A stretch of DNA of 64,000 nt from Promicromonospora sp. MEB111 (GCF_030209445.1 NZ_JARVSD010000019.1:62001-126000), one strand, 5' to 3'; shown: positions 1-8,248, counted from the first letter of the stretch. Notes: generated from the letters alone by a model not told the origin. Numbers and translations are program-made.

Positions 1-1619
1 GCGAGCCGCAGCGAGCGGTAGATGCGGAACGCCTGCCGCACGTGCTCGGCCTGCTGCGTCTCCGAGTCGTGGTTGGCGGTCAGGAGGTGGCGCATGGCGT
101 CCACGGGGTCACCCGCGTCGCCGCCCGAGCGCGCCGAGGCGCGGGCCAGCACGTTGAGCACCATCGCGTGGTTCACGCGGAACTGGGAGACCAGGGGCTC
201 GGGATCGGCGTCGCGCAGGCGCTCGAACGTGGCGTCGGTCCAGTTCACGGAGCCCGACGGCGCCTTCTTGCGCACGATCTTCTTGAGCTTCTTCGGGTCG
301 TCGCCGGCCTTGGCCAGGATCTTCCGGTTCTCGATGACGTGCTCGGGCGCCATGACGAGCACCTCGCCCACGGTGTCGTACCCGGCGCGGCCCGCACGGC
401 CCGCGATCTGGTGGAACTCACGGGCGCTGAGGTGGCGCATGCGCTCGCCGTCGAACTTGACGAGGCTGGTCAGGAGCACGGTGCGGATCGGCACGTTGAT
501 GCCGACGCCGAGGGTGTCGGTACCGCACACGACCTTGAGCAGGCCCTTCTGAGTGAGGCGCTCCACGAGGCGGCGGTACTTGGGCAGCATGCCCGCGTGG
601 TGCACGCCCACGCCGTGCCGCAGGAACTTGCTGAGGATCTTGCCGAACCCGGTGCCGAACCGGAAGGCGCCCATCTCCGCGATGATCGCCTCCTTCTCGG
701 ACTTGCTGGAGACGTTCATCGACAGCAGCGACTGTGCCCGGTCGACGGCGTCCTTCTGCGTGAAGTGCACGACGTACACCGGGGCACGGTGCGTGGTCAC
801 CAGCTCCTGGATCACCTCGGTGAGCGGCTCCACCACGTAGGAGAAGGTGAGCGGCACGGGGCGCTCGGCGCCCGCGACCTCCGCGACGGGCCGCCCGGTG
901 CGCTCCTCGAGGTCCTCGCGCAGGCGGGTGGTGTCACCGAGGGTGGCGCTCATCAGGATGAACTGCGTGTTCGTGAGCTCCAGCAGCGGCACCTGCCAGG
1001 CCCAGCCGCGCTGCGGGTCGCCGTAGTAGTGGAACTCGTCCATGACGACCTGCGCGATGGCGTCGTCGTCCGCGGCGGTGTCGGTCTCGTCCGCGGCGTC
1101 GCCGCGGCGCAGCGCGAGATTCGCGAGGATCTCCGCGGTGCAGCAGATGATCGGGGCGTCCGGGTTGACGGCGGAGTCGCCCGTCATCATGCCGACGTTC
1201 TTGGAGCCGAAGGCGGCGACCAGGTCGAAGAACTTCTCGCTCACCAGCGCCTTGAGCGGAGCCGTGTAGTACGTACGGCCGCCGCGCCCGGACCGGTGGG
1301 CGGCCAGGGCGGCGAACTGCGCGCCCATCGCGACCATCGACTTGCCGGAGCCCGTGGGCGTCGCGAGGACCACGTGGGACCCCGTCATGACCTCCAGGAG
1401 GGCCTCCTCCTGGTGCGGGTAGAGCGCGCGCCCGCCCGCCGCGGCCCACTCGCCGAAGCTCTCGAACAGGACGTCCGGGTCGGGGTCCTTGCCCGTGGGC
1501 GCGGGCAGGTAGGGGATCAGGGTCCCCGCGGGCTTCGGGGCGCCCGACGACGAGGCGGGCCGGTCGGTGGCGGAGGGGGCGGTCGAGGTTGTCGACGTTG
1601 TCGAGGAGGGCGCGGTCAT
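1..1619 (-). CDS. DEAD/DEAH-box (Ski2-like) RNA/DNA helicase, C-terminus cut by window edge
   Basis: ATP-dependent superfamily 2 helicase. Reading leftward from ATG 1619 (an in-frame ATG at 1631 is an alternative), a Ser/Thr/Pro-rich tail of about 30 residues precedes the first RecA domain. It shows Walker A ATPTGSGKS (residues about 86-94), the Walker B/DExH box DEFHYYGD, motif III MSATL, and in the second RecA domain HHAGMLPKYRR and motif VI HQIAGRAGRAG. About 539 codons are present and the frame is still open at base 1. Actinobacterial homologues are about 850 residues and usually carry a DUF3516 C-terminus, which would lie outside. The EamA gene ends about 50 bp upstream on the same strand, so co-transcription is possible. 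Family certain; cellular role unknown. Confidence 0.95.
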   Translation of the reverse strand, partial: MTAPSSTTSTTSTAPSATDRPASSSGAPKPAGTLIPYLPAPTGKDPDPDVLFESFGEWAAAGGRALYPHQEEALLEVMTGSHVVLATPTGSGKSMVAMGAQFAALAAHRSGRGGRTYYTAPLKALVSEKFFDLVAAFGSKNVGMMTGDSAVNPDAPIICCTAEILANLALRRGDAADETDTAADDDAIAQVVMDEFHYYGDPQRGWAWQVPLLELTNTQFILMSATLGDTTRLREDLEERTGRPVAEVAGAERPVPLTFSYVVEPLTEVIQELVTTHRAPVYVVHFTQKDAVDRAQSLLSMNVSSKSEKEAIIAEMGAFRFGTGFGKILSKFLRHGVGVHHAGMLPKYRRLVERLTQKGLLKVVCGTDTLGVGINVPIRTVLLTSLVKFDGERMRHLSAREFHQIAGRAGRAGYDTVGEVLVMAPEHVIENRKILAKAGDDPKKLKKIVRKKAPSGSVNWTDATFERLRDADPEPLVSQFRVNHAMVLNVLARASARSGGDAGDPVDAMRHLLTANHDSETQQAEHVRQAFRIYRSLRL

Positions 1620-1678
1620 GGTGCTGCCCATTCTTGCAGGCGGGTGAAGCGGGGCGGCGATGTCCGCCGGTCGTCCGG

Positions 1679-2758
1679 CTACGCGGGGGTCGTCCGGGCG
1701 ACGGCGTCCGGCTGGTCGTCCGCGGGGGCGGCGTCGACCCGCTTCTCGCCGGCCTGGACCGCGATCACGCCGGCGAGGATCAGCACGCCGCCCACGAGCT
1801 GGACCGGCTGCGGCAGCTCGCCGAGCAGCAGCCAGGCGAAGCCGATGGCGGAGACGACCTCGAAGAGCCCGACGAAGGAGGACAGCCGCGGGCCGAGGAG
1901 CCGGCCCGCCGCGATGCCGGCGACGTAGGCGAACGCGGCGGTGACGACGCCGAGGCCGAGCAGCGGCAGCCACCACGGCACCGCCGTGCCCGCGTAGACC
2001 GGGGAGGCCGTGCTGTACTCCAGCGGCATCAGCCCGGTCACGCCGAGCAGGCCCAGGGCCACGGTCGCGGTCGTCAGGCCGCCGGCTGCCAGGGCGAGCG
2101 GCGGCAGGCCGGTGTCGACGTTCGCGTTGATGACGAAGTACGTCGAGACGCCGAGCATCGCGACCAGGGCCCAGGCGATGCCGACCGGGTCGACGGCCGT
2201 GGCGCCCGGGGCGCCCGAGACCAGGTTCAGCACGAGCACGAGGCCGACGGCGGCGAGCAGCGTGCCGCCGATCGTCGCCCTCGTCGGGCGCTGACCGTGC
2301 CGGAGCCAGAACCAGAGCACCACGGCGGCCGGCGCCGTGTACTCGATGAGCAGGGCCGGCCCGACGGGCATGTGCTGCACCGCCGAGAAGTAGGCGAACT
2401 GGCAGCCCGCGACGGACACCGCGCCGTAGACCGCGATGAGCCCGAGGTTGCGGCGGACCGGCCGCCAGTCGCCGCGCAGCGACACGATGCCGAGCGGCAG
2501 CACCACCAGCGTGGCGATCGCCACGCGGACCAGCACCATCGCGCCGGGGCTCCAGCCCGTGTCCAGGAGTCCGCTGGCGAACACCCCGGACAGGCTGAAC
2601 GCCACGGCCGAGGCGCCGGCGAACACCAGGCCCAGGGCGAGGTGGCGCGACGGTCCGGACCGGACGGCACGGAACGCGCGGAACCCGCGCGGCGCCGGCC
2701 GGCCGAGGCTCGGCCCGCCGGGGACCGGCCCGTTGATGTCAGGTGTCACAGCGCCCAT
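1679..2758 (-). CDS. EamA/RhaT-family drug/metabolite exporter
   Basis: 359-residue inner-membrane transporter with about ten hydrophobic helices arranged as two EamA repeats (roughly residues 35-170 and 185-320), the usual size for the DMT superfamily. The N-terminus is a short polar, Pro/Arg-rich cytosolic tail and the C-terminus is charged. Substrate cannot be read from sequence. ATG 2758 is preferred over ATG 2812 because a good promoter (-35 TTGACA, 18-bp spacer, -10 TAGCGT) lies between them and would leave only a few nucleotides of leader before 2758. The divergent neighbour is a CGNR zinc-finger protein, a class often controlling an adjacent exporter gene, so it is the likely regulator. 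Confidence 0.92.
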   Translation of the reverse strand: MGAVTPDINGPVPGGPSLGRPAPRGFRAFRAVRSGPSRHLALGLVFAGASAVAFSLSGVFASGLLDTGWSPGAMVLVRVAIATLVVLPLGIVSLRGDWRPVRRNLGLIAVYGAVSVAGCQFAYFSAVQHMPVGPALLIEYTAPAAVVLWFWLRHGQRPTRATIGGTLLAAVGLVLVLNLVSGAPGATAVDPVGIAWALVAMLGVSTYFVINANVDTGLPPLALAAGGLTTATVALGLLGVTGLMPLEYSTASPVYAGTAVPWWLPLLGLGVVTAAFAYVAGIAAGRLLGPRLSSFVGLFEVVSAIGFAWLLLGELPQPVQLVGGVLILAGVIAVQAGEKRVDAAPADDQPDAVARTTPA

Positions 2759-2766
2759 GGGTCCTG

Positions 2767-2796
2767 ACGCTACGAGTGGAGCGAGTAATGTGTCAA
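2767..2796 (-). promoter_or_regulatory. Promoter of the EamA gene, overlapping the opposing CGNR promoter
   Basis: On the minus strand TTGACA (2796-2791) and TAGCGT (2772-2767) are separated by 18 bp; the EamA ATG follows 8 nt after the -10. On the plus strand TAATGT (2786-2791) ends 6 nt before GTG 2798 of the CGNR gene. The two promoters share base 2791, so both polymerases cannot occupy them at once. Confidence 0.7.
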
Positions 2797-2797
2797 C

Positions 2798-3346
2798 GTG
2801 GTTTTCACTCATGACACCGAGGAGTCGCTCCAGGCCGCCGTCGTGCTCGTGAACGCGGGCGAGCCACCGGTCACGATCGAGACGGTGGCCGACCTCGACG
2901 CGTTCTTCGCCGGGCAGGGCTACACGGGACGGCACGACAGCACGCAGGCCGAGCTGGAGGAGGTGCTCGGGCTGCAGCCGCGGCTGCGTGAGCTGCTCAC
3001 CGCCGACCGCGACGCGGCCGTCGCGCTGGTGAACGACATGCTGTCCACCGCCGGCGCGGTGCCGCAGCTCGTGCGGCACCCGCCGGCCGACTGGCACATC
3101 CACGCCGTGCCGAGCGACGCGCCGCTCGCCACGCGCATCCTGGTCGAGACGGCGATGGCGATGATCGACGTGATCCGGGACGACGAGCTCTCCCGCCTCG
3201 CGGTGTGCGCCGACGACGACTGCGCGGGGATCGTCCTGGACCTGTCCCGCAACCGGTCGCGGCGCTACTGCTCCACGACCTGCAGCAACCGCAACGCCCA
3301 GGCCGCCCACCGGGCCCGGCGCGCGGATCAGGCGTCGACGGCGTAG
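2798..3346 (+). CDS. CGNR zinc-finger (ABATE domain) putative transcriptional regulator
   Basis: 182 residues. The N-terminal part (about 1-130) resembles the ABATE stress-response domain. The C-terminal 45 residues form a CGNR-type zinc finger: CADDDC, then YCSTTCSNR followed by an Arg-rich helix ending HRARRAD. The usual CGNR tetrad is CSNR here, but the spacing and four Cys are intact. The GTG start has no Shine-Dalgarno and sits 6 nt after a TAATGT box, so a leaderless transcript is likely. Divergent from and probably regulating the EamA exporter. Its 3' end overlaps the convergent P-loop kinase gene by 19 bp. Family call is firm; target gene is inferred from position. Confidence 0.9.
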   Translation: MVFTHDTEESLQAAVVLVNAGEPPVTIETVADLDAFFAGQGYTGRHDSTQAELEEVLGLQPRLRELLTADRDAAVALVNDMLSTAGAVPQLVRHPPADWHIHAVPSDAPLATRILVETAMAMIDVIRDDELSRLAVCADDDCAGIVLDLSRNRSRRYCSTTCSNRNAQAAHRARRADQASTA

Positions 3347-3948
3347 CGGGAGCGACCCGAGGCCATGGCCGCGACGATCGCGTCGGCCACCCCGGCGACG
3401 TCGTCCGGCAGGTCGGTCAGCACGGCCCCGGGTGGGGCGTCCGGGCCGCCGGCGCCGGCCGCGTCGGGGCGCGACGTCGTCGCCCGGACGAAGTCGTCGT
3501 GCATGTGCTGCGCGGCGTCGAGGTCCGTGAAGCCGTGGCCGGTGCGCGTCTCGACCCGCTTGAGGCAGACCTCCGCGGGCGGCAGCAGCACCACGTAGTC
3601 GAGCACCGCGACGCCGGCGAGCCGTGCGAACGTGGGCAGGAACCACGGCCCGATCACGCCGTCGTAGACCACGGCCATGCCCCCTGCGGCGAAACCGCCC
3701 GCGGCGGCCGCCGCCGCGCGGACCGTCGTGTCGTTCTGGGCGTGCGACTCCGGGAGCCACGGCGGGACCATCCCGCGCCGCAGGAAGCGGAAGAACGCGT
3801 CGCCCTCCACCAGGACGCTCGGCTCCCAGCGGTCGGCCAGGGCCTCGGACACCGTGGACTTGCCGGAGCCGGGCGGACCGGTCACGACGAGCAGGCCCGG
3901 GGTGACGGTCCCCGTCCCGGCCCCGGTCTCGCGGTCGGTCCCGCTCAT
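3328..3948 (-). CDS. P-loop AAA-family small-molecule kinase / phosphotransferase-like protein
   Basis: 206-residue P-loop protein of the AAA_33/zeta-toxin/chloramphenicol-phosphotransferase-like type. Walker A GPPGSGKST is near residue 22-30, followed by an acidic strand VEGDAFF and a VVYDGVIGP segment; an Arg-containing lid (KRVETRTGHGF) is near residue 130. Such proteins transfer phosphate from ATP to small molecules or sugars; the substrate is unknown. The start ATG 3948 overlaps the stop of the upstream APH-like kinase by 4 bp (ATGA), which implies translational coupling and a shared function. The gene ends inside the convergent CGNR gene by 19 bp. Confidence 0.85.
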   Translation of the reverse strand: MSGTDRETGAGTGTVTPGLLVVTGPPGSGKSTVSEALADRWEPSVLVEGDAFFRFLRRGMVPPWLPESHAQNDTTVRAAAAAAGGFAAGGMAVVYDGVIGPWFLPTFARLAGVAVLDYVVLLPPAEVCLKRVETRTGHGFTDLDAAQHMHDDFVRATTSRPDAAGAGGPDAPPGAVLTDLPDDVAGVADAIVAAMASGRSRYAVDA

Positions 3949-4763
3949 CCGAGGTCCCACAGGAGGCGGTACCAGGCCACCCGGTCCGGGTCCTCGTCGA
4001 TCCCGTACGCCTCGTAGACCAGGTAGTCGTACCCGGGGCCGTAGTTCCACCCCAGGCTGTAGGTTGCGACGGCGAGGTCGGCCCAGCGGTCGGCGACGCC
4101 GAGCCCGCCGAGGTCCACGTGACCGGCCCACGTGCCGTCGTCGGCGAGCAGGGTGTTGGGCGCGCAGGCGTCGCCGTGGCAGACGACGACCCGGTCGTGC
4201 TCGGGTGCGTCCAGGAGGCGCGCCCGCGCCTCGGCCGACCACCCGTCGGCGGCGTGGCCCCGGGCCGCCCGGTCCTCGGCGATCGCCATCCGGTCCTCGA
4301 TGCTCCAGGTCCACGGGCACTCGTCGACGGGCAGCGCCTCGTGCAGCGCGCGCAGCCCGGCGCCGATGGCCCGGGCCGCCGTCTCGGGCTCGGCGAGCCA
4401 CCGCGGGTCGACGGCGGAGCGTGCGGGCATCGCGGCCGTGACCAGCCACTTCGCCTGCTCGTCGGAGCCGACGTCGAGGACGTGCGGCACCGGCGTCCAG
4501 GTCTCGGCCCAGCGCATCCGCGCGGCCTCGTTCGCCAGGTCGACCCGTTCCGTCGTGGCCCGGTCCGAGAAGGGCATCCACTTGACGTAGCAGGTGGACG
4601 ACGGCGTCGGGTCTGTCGCGGGGTGCGTCGTGGGCTGTGGCGAGCGGTCGACCCGGAAGGTCAGGCCGCCCAGCTCGTTGCGCCAGGCCGGCGTGATGAC
4701 TCCGTCGCCGGCCAGCTCGCGCACGACGTCGGGCACCGAGACCGCTTCGGCGGGGATCGTCAT
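3945..4763 (-). CDS. Aminoglycoside-phosphotransferase-fold kinase, APH(3')-type (copy 1)
   Basis: 272 residues with an APH/choline-kinase fold. The Brenner motif VVCHGDACAPNTL gives the catalytic Asp and metal-binding Asn, and HVDLGGLGVADRWADLA is the second metal-binding segment, both of the APH(3') pattern. The N-lobe carries YVKW, the likely ATP-binding Lys. Family members phosphorylate aminoglycosides or unrelated hydroxyl metabolites, so resistance cannot be asserted. A CACCCT box ends 6 nt before ATG 4763 and there is no Shine-Dalgarno, consistent with leaderless expression. It is translationally coupled to the P-loop kinase and is clearly paralogous to the gene at 6180-7115. Confidence 0.9.
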   Translation of the reverse strand: MTIPAEAVSVPDVVRELAGDGVITPAWRNELGGLTFRVDRSPQPTTHPATDPTPSSTCYVKWMPFSDRATTERVDLANEAARMRWAETWTPVPHVLDVGSDEQAKWLVTAAMPARSAVDPRWLAEPETAARAIGAGLRALHEALPVDECPWTWSIEDRMAIAEDRAARGHAADGWSAEARARLLDAPEHDRVVVCHGDACAPNTLLADDGTWAGHVDLGGLGVADRWADLAVATYSLGWNYGPGYDYLVYEAYGIDEDPDRVAWYRLLWDLG

Positions 4764-4809
4764 GGGCCCAGGGTGGCAGACCGGGCCCCGTGACCACGAG
4801 GTGAATTCC

Positions 4810-4878
4810 GGGTGCGCCGTCCGGGTGCGCCGTCCGTGTCCGCCGAACCGGCCTCCTCCGAACCGGCCTCCTCCGAAC
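4810..4878. repeat. Two short non-coding tandem repeats (13-bp and 15-bp units)
   Basis: Between the divergent kinase and DUF418 genes a 13-bp unit (GTGCGCCGTCCGG) occurs twice from about 4812, followed by a 15-bp unit CCGAACCGGCCTCCT at 4843-4857 and 4858-4872 with a partial third copy to 4878. They lie upstream of both genes. Likely replication-slippage minisatellites; no function is evident. Confidence 0.75.
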
Positions 4879-4950
4879 GATGTATGCCGCCGTGCGGAGA
4901 TCGGCCGGATGGCCGACGCCGTGGCGCCCGGACCGCGACAGGCTCGGGAC

Positions 4951-6201
4951 ATGCCCGCCAACCAGCCGTCGAGCACGGCCACACCAACCTCGCCCGTCGT
5001 GTCGCGGACCCCGTCGTCCGCCGCCGTTCCCACGGGCGCGAGCGGCCGGATCCTCGCGCTCGACGTGCTGCGCGGGATCGCGATCCTCGGCACCCTCGCG
5101 AGCAACATCTGGCTGTTCACCACCCCGGGCGGTCCGGCGGCGTGGCTCTCGGACGGCTTCGCCACCGACGACCCGGTGCGGACCGTGCTGCAGGCGCTGT
5201 CCAACGGGAAGTTCCTCGCACTGCTCACCCTGCTCTTCGGGGTGGGGCTCGAGCTGCAGTACCGCTCCATGGTGCGGCAGGGCCTGCCGTGGCCCGGCCG
5301 GTACGTGCTCCGGGCCGCGATCCTCTTCGTCGAGGGTCTGCTGCACTACGTGCTGGTCTTCGAGTTCGACGTGCTGATGGGGTACGCGATCGCGTCGCTG
5401 CTCGCCGCCTACCTGGTCGGACGCAGCGACCGGGTGGTGCGCGTCTGGGGCGGCGTGGTGGCCGGCGTCTACGTCGCGGCGATCGTGGCGCTCACCGCAC
5501 TGCTGGTCAGCACCTCGGACGCGGGAGGCGGACAGCAGGGCGGACAGGGCCAGCGGGGCGGGCAGGGCGCGCCGGCCGCCGCGGGCGACGGCGCAGCGAG
5601 CCTGTCGACCGCGAGCTGGCTGGACCAGGTGGTGCTGCGGCTCACGCACATGGACGTGTTCCGGATCGAGCTGCTCCTCATCGTGCCGTCGGCCACGGTG
5701 CTGTTCCTCGTGGGCTCACGGCTCGTCCGCGCCGGGATGTTCTCGACGACGGAGGAGGGGGCGCGGCTGCGTCGTCGGCTCGCGTGGATCGGGCTGGGGG
5801 CCGGTGTGCCGCTGAACGCGCTGACCACGTGGGCCGGGCCGGGCTGGGTCCTCGTGGACCGCTACCTGGTCCCGCCGCTGGTGGCGCTGGGGATCCTCGC
5901 CCTGGGTACGACGCTCGTCGCCCGTCTTCGGCCGGGCGGCTCGCCGAGCCTGCTGCGGCGCGGCGTCGAGGGGGTCGGGCGGACGGCGCTGTCCTGCTAC
6001 GTGCTGCAGAACGTGCTCGCCTCGGTGATCTGCTTCGACTGGGGTCTCGGCCTCGCCGGAGGCGAGCCGTGGCAGGTCGTGCTGATCTGGGCGGGCATCT
6101 CGCTGACGCTGATGGTGGCGGCGCCCCTGTGGCTGCGCAGATGGCCGCGGGGCCCGATCGAGCTGGTGATGCACCGCGTCTACGACGCGGGCCGCAGGTG
6201 A
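4951..6201 (+). CDS. DUF418-family multi-pass membrane protein
   Basis: 416 residues, mostly hydrophobic, with roughly ten membrane helices. The signature ALDVLRGIAILGTLASNIW near residue 35 and the C-terminal block RTALSCYVLQN are typical of DUF418 (YeiB-like) proteins, whose biochemical role is undefined though they are distantly related to membrane acyltransferases. A Gly/Gln-rich loop (residues about 190-215) interrupts the helices. ATG 4951 is chosen because a CAGGCT box ends 6 nt before it; ATG 4909 is the upstream alternative. Flanked by two paralogous APH-type kinases; its last 22 bp overlap the end of the convergent one. Confidence 0.85.
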   Translation: MPANQPSSTATPTSPVVSRTPSSAAVPTGASGRILALDVLRGIAILGTLASNIWLFTTPGGPAAWLSDGFATDDPVRTVLQALSNGKFLALLTLLFGVGLELQYRSMVRQGLPWPGRYVLRAAILFVEGLLHYVLVFEFDVLMGYAIASLLAAYLVGRSDRVVRVWGGVVAGVYVAAIVALTALLVSTSDAGGGQQGGQGQRGGQGAPAAAGDGAASLSTASWLDQVVLRLTHMDVFRIELLLIVPSATVLFLVGSRLVRAGMFSTTEEGARLRRRLAWIGLGAGVPLNALTTWAGPGWVLVDRYLVPPLVALGILALGTTLVARLRPGGSPSLLRRGVEGVGRTALSCYVLQNVLASVICFDWGLGLAGGEPWQVVLIWAGISLTLMVAAPLWLRRWPRGPIELVMHRVYDAGRR

Positions 6202-7115
6202 CGTCGCCGGCCGGGATCTCGCCGGCCGGGATCCCGCTGGTCGGGGCAGCACGGGCTGGGCTGCCCGACGCGCCGCACCCGGAGCGCCTCCTCGGCGTCC
6301 CAGAGGGCCCGGTAGTAGGTGGTGCGTTCGGGGTCGGGCGCGACGCCGTAGGCGGCCAGGACCAGCGGCTCCAGCCCCGGGCCGTAGCGGCGGGTGACGC
6401 TGCGCGTGGTCACCGCGATGTCGGACCAGCGGTCGGCCACGCCCAGGTCCCCGACGTCGACGTGGGCCGCGAACCGGCCGCCGCGGTCCAGCAGCGTGTT
6501 GGGCACGGTCGCGTCGCCGTGGCACACGACCAGCCGGTCCACCGGCGGCGGGCTGCCCAGCGTCGTCGCGATCGGCGCCCGGGACGCCGCGCCGGTCGTG
6601 GTCGTGAGGGCGGCGACGCGCAGCTCCGCCGTGCGGACGAACGGGCAGGTGTCGGTGGGGAGCGCGTCGTGGAACCGGCGCAGGCCCAGGCCGACGGCGA
6701 TCGCCGAACGCTTCGCGAGGGCGCGCCAGCGGGGTTCGATGGCGGACGTCGCGAGCGCGCCGCCCACCTCGACGGTCTCGGTGAGCAGCCAGGAGCCGTG
6801 CGGGTCGCGTCCCACGGCGAGCACGCGGGGCACCGCCGTGAACGATCCGGCCCAGGTCAGCCGGTCCGCCTCGGCGAACGGGTCCGGGCAGGCCGACGCG
6901 CGGGGTACCCACTTGAGGTAAGCGCTCCGCCCGGCGGTGTCCGACGTCGGACCGGTCTCCCGCCGTGGGTCCTCGAGCCGGGCAGTGAGACCGCCGTACT
7001 CGTTGCGCCACACGGGAACGACCGTCGCGACGGGCCGCAGTCGTCCGGCCAGGTCGTGCACGACGGGCGGTACTTCGACAGGGGTCGGACCGATGCCGAC
7101 CAGTGCGCTCGACAC
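6180..7115 (-). CDS. Aminoglycoside-phosphotransferase-fold kinase, APH(3')-type (copy 2)
   Basis: 311 residues, paralogous to the kinase at 3945-4763: both share WRNEYGGLT/WRNELGGLT near the N-terminus, a Y(V/L)KW ATP-binding strand, VCHGDAxxPNTLL with the catalytic Asp/Asn, and HVD(L/V)GxLGVADRW. The start is GTG 7115; no ATG lies in frame nearby. Beyond the homologous region there is an extra 30-residue Arg/Pro-rich tail containing a duplicated DPGRR unit. The 3' end overlaps the DUF418 gene by 22 bp. Substrate unknown; the kinase/DUF418/kinase arrangement suggests a duplication around the membrane gene. Confidence 0.87.
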   Translation of the reverse strand: MSSALVGIGPTPVEVPPVVHDLAGRLRPVATVVPVWRNEYGGLTARLEDPRRETGPTSDTAGRSAYLKWVPRASACPDPFAEADRLTWAGSFTAVPRVLAVGRDPHGSWLLTETVEVGGALATSAIEPRWRALAKRSAIAVGLGLRRFHDALPTDTCPFVRTAELRVAALTTTTGAASRAPIATTLGSPPPVDRLVVCHGDATVPNTLLDRGGRFAAHVDVGDLGVADRWSDIAVTTRSVTRRYGPGLEPLVLAAYGVAPDPERTTYYRALWDAEEALRVRRVGQPSPCCPDQRDPGRRDPGRRRHLRPAS

Positions 7116-7252
7116 GCCATCATCGTCCCATAGAGCGGGTGAAAAATGGCTCCCCGTTCTCGACGCTGCCGGGTACTGGTCGACACGGCGGGGCCGGGTG
7201 TCCGGCGCACGGATCGGCGTCGGGCACCCGGCCCCGGGTGAGTTCCTGGGCG

Positions 7253-7879
7253 TCAGACGGCGGTCAGCGCCCCGCGCGTGCCGAGGGCGGTGGGCGCCTG
7301 CGTGTCCGCGCCGGCGTCGGCCGCGGCGGCGCCGGTCACCGTGACGTCGACGCACTGGTAGAACGCGTTGACGGTGTTGGCGATGTTCCAGCGGGCGAAG
7401 ATCGTGTGGTCGCCGGCGGGCAGGCCGGTCAGGGTGTGCTCGACGGTCGCGCCGGGCTGGGCGCCGCCGTCGTCCACGGTCTTGAAGAGCTGGCCGTCCA
7501 CGAAGTACTCCCACGTGGAGGTGGCGTGCCGGGCGGTGATCTGCCAGCGGAACGTGGTGTCGCCGCCGATGGTGGTGCGCGGCCAGGGCAGCGAGTCGTC
7601 GTCGACCACGGTGAAGCCGCTGCCGCCCGAGCACTGCGTGGAGCCCTTCGGGGCCTCGATGCTCTGCGGCTCGTACTGGAGGCCGCCGCAGTCGAAGCTC
7701 ACGGCGCCGGTGGCGCAGTGGTCCGCGCGGCTCGGCGGGCTGGTGATCCAGCCGTGGGCCTGCGCCTGCGGCAGCAGCGCGCTGGGGGCGGCGGTGAGGA
7801 AAGCCGCCGCGAGTGCCAGGGCGGCGAGCGCGGAGAGCAGGAGGCGGGTCTGCGGGCTTGCGGTTCGTGCACGGTTCAC
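7253..7879 (-). CDS. Secreted AA10 lytic polysaccharide monooxygenase (copy 1)
   Basis: 208-residue single-domain, copper-dependent LPMO that oxidatively cleaves chitin or cellulose outside the cell. A 41-residue signal peptide ends ...AQA, leaving His42 (HGW) as the mature N-terminus, the first histidine-brace ligand; the second is His118 in TARHATSTWEYF. The axial Phe lies in NAFYQCVDV near the C-terminus, as in CBP21. Paired Cys residues suggest disulfides. There is no carbohydrate-binding module. The GTG start 7879 has a Shine-Dalgarno-like GGAAGG about 7 nt upstream. Paralogue of 8286-8894 with identical spacing of the brace residues. The GTG is about 100 nt below a recognisable promoter. 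Confidence 0.96.
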   Translation of the reverse strand: MNRARTASPQTRLLLSALAALALAAAFLTAAPSALLPQAQAHGWITSPPSRADHCATGAVSFDCGGLQYEPQSIEAPKGSTQCSGGSGFTVVDDDSLPWPRTTIGGDTTFRWQITARHATSTWEYFVDGQLFKTVDDGGAQPGATVEHTLTGLPAGDHTIFARWNIANTVNAFYQCVDVTVTGAAAADAGADTQAPTALGTRGALTAV

Positions 7880-7984
7880 GGTGATGCCTTCCGTTGTGCG
7901 AGCGGGACGCCCGGCCCGGGCGAGGCCCTGGGGTGGGTGCGCCGCGTCCGCGTCGAGCGGGTGAAATTTTCCGGGTAGGCATCG

Positions 7985-8013
7985 AACCTAGGAAATGGTC
8001 GCTTTGCTGACAA
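7985..8013 (-). promoter_or_regulatory. Predicted promoter of LPMO copy 1
   Basis: Minus-strand TTGTCA (8013-8008) and TAGGTT (7990-7985) are separated by 17 bp. Transcription would start near 7978, giving a leader of about 100 nt before GTG 7879. Confidence 0.6.
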
Positions 8014-8100
8014 TGAGGGTGAATTCGTACGCGGTTCCCCGTATTTTTCGGCCGTGGGTGCCCGAACGGGTCGTCACGCACGTGATCAGGACCGGCCATC

Positions 8101-8184
8101 TGACTCACCGCACCGCGCTCGCCGAGTCAGCGGGGCAGTCCGACCGAGCGACTGACTCGCCGCATTCCGCGCGGCGAGTCAGTC
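8101..8184. repeat. Two TGACTC/GAGTCA dyads between the LPMO genes
   Basis: The 406-bp gene-free stretch 7880-8285 holds the copy 1 promoter, these dyads and the copy 2 terminator. The second dyad is a perfect 14-bp inverted repeat (8150-8163 with 8171-8184, 7-nt spacer) built on GACTGACTCGCCGC. The first is TGACTC at 8101-8106 with GAGTCA at 8124-8129. Both share the half-site TGACTCrCCG. They lie 90-170 bp upstream of the -35 of copy 1, so they could be an upstream operator or hairpins; no T-tract follows. Confidence 0.7.
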
Positions 8185-8210
8185 ACGCGGTCGTCTGTCG
8201 TAGGACAGGC

Positions 8211-8248
8211 GAACGGCCGGCCTCCCCGGCGGGGGAGACCGGCCGTTC
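8211..8248 (-). terminator. Hairpin terminator after LPMO copy 2
   Basis: GAACGGCCGG (8211-8220) pairs with 8239-8248, and the inner CTCCCC (8222-8227) pairs with 8232-8237 across one mismatch, giving a 17-position GC-rich stem with a 4-nt loop. It begins 38 nt after the LPMO stop codon. There is no strong U-run, as is common in GC-rich actinobacteria. Confidence 0.75.

Noticed and set aside
42-1928. Long open plus-strand frame antisense to the helicase
   Set aside because: Arg/Ala/Gly-rich translation with no domain; the opposite strand has all helicase motifs. Long shadow frames are expected at this GC content.
3945-7115. Calling the APH-fold genes aminoglycoside resistance genes
   Set aside because: Catalytic motifs are shared with many metabolite kinases; no evidence for drug specificity.
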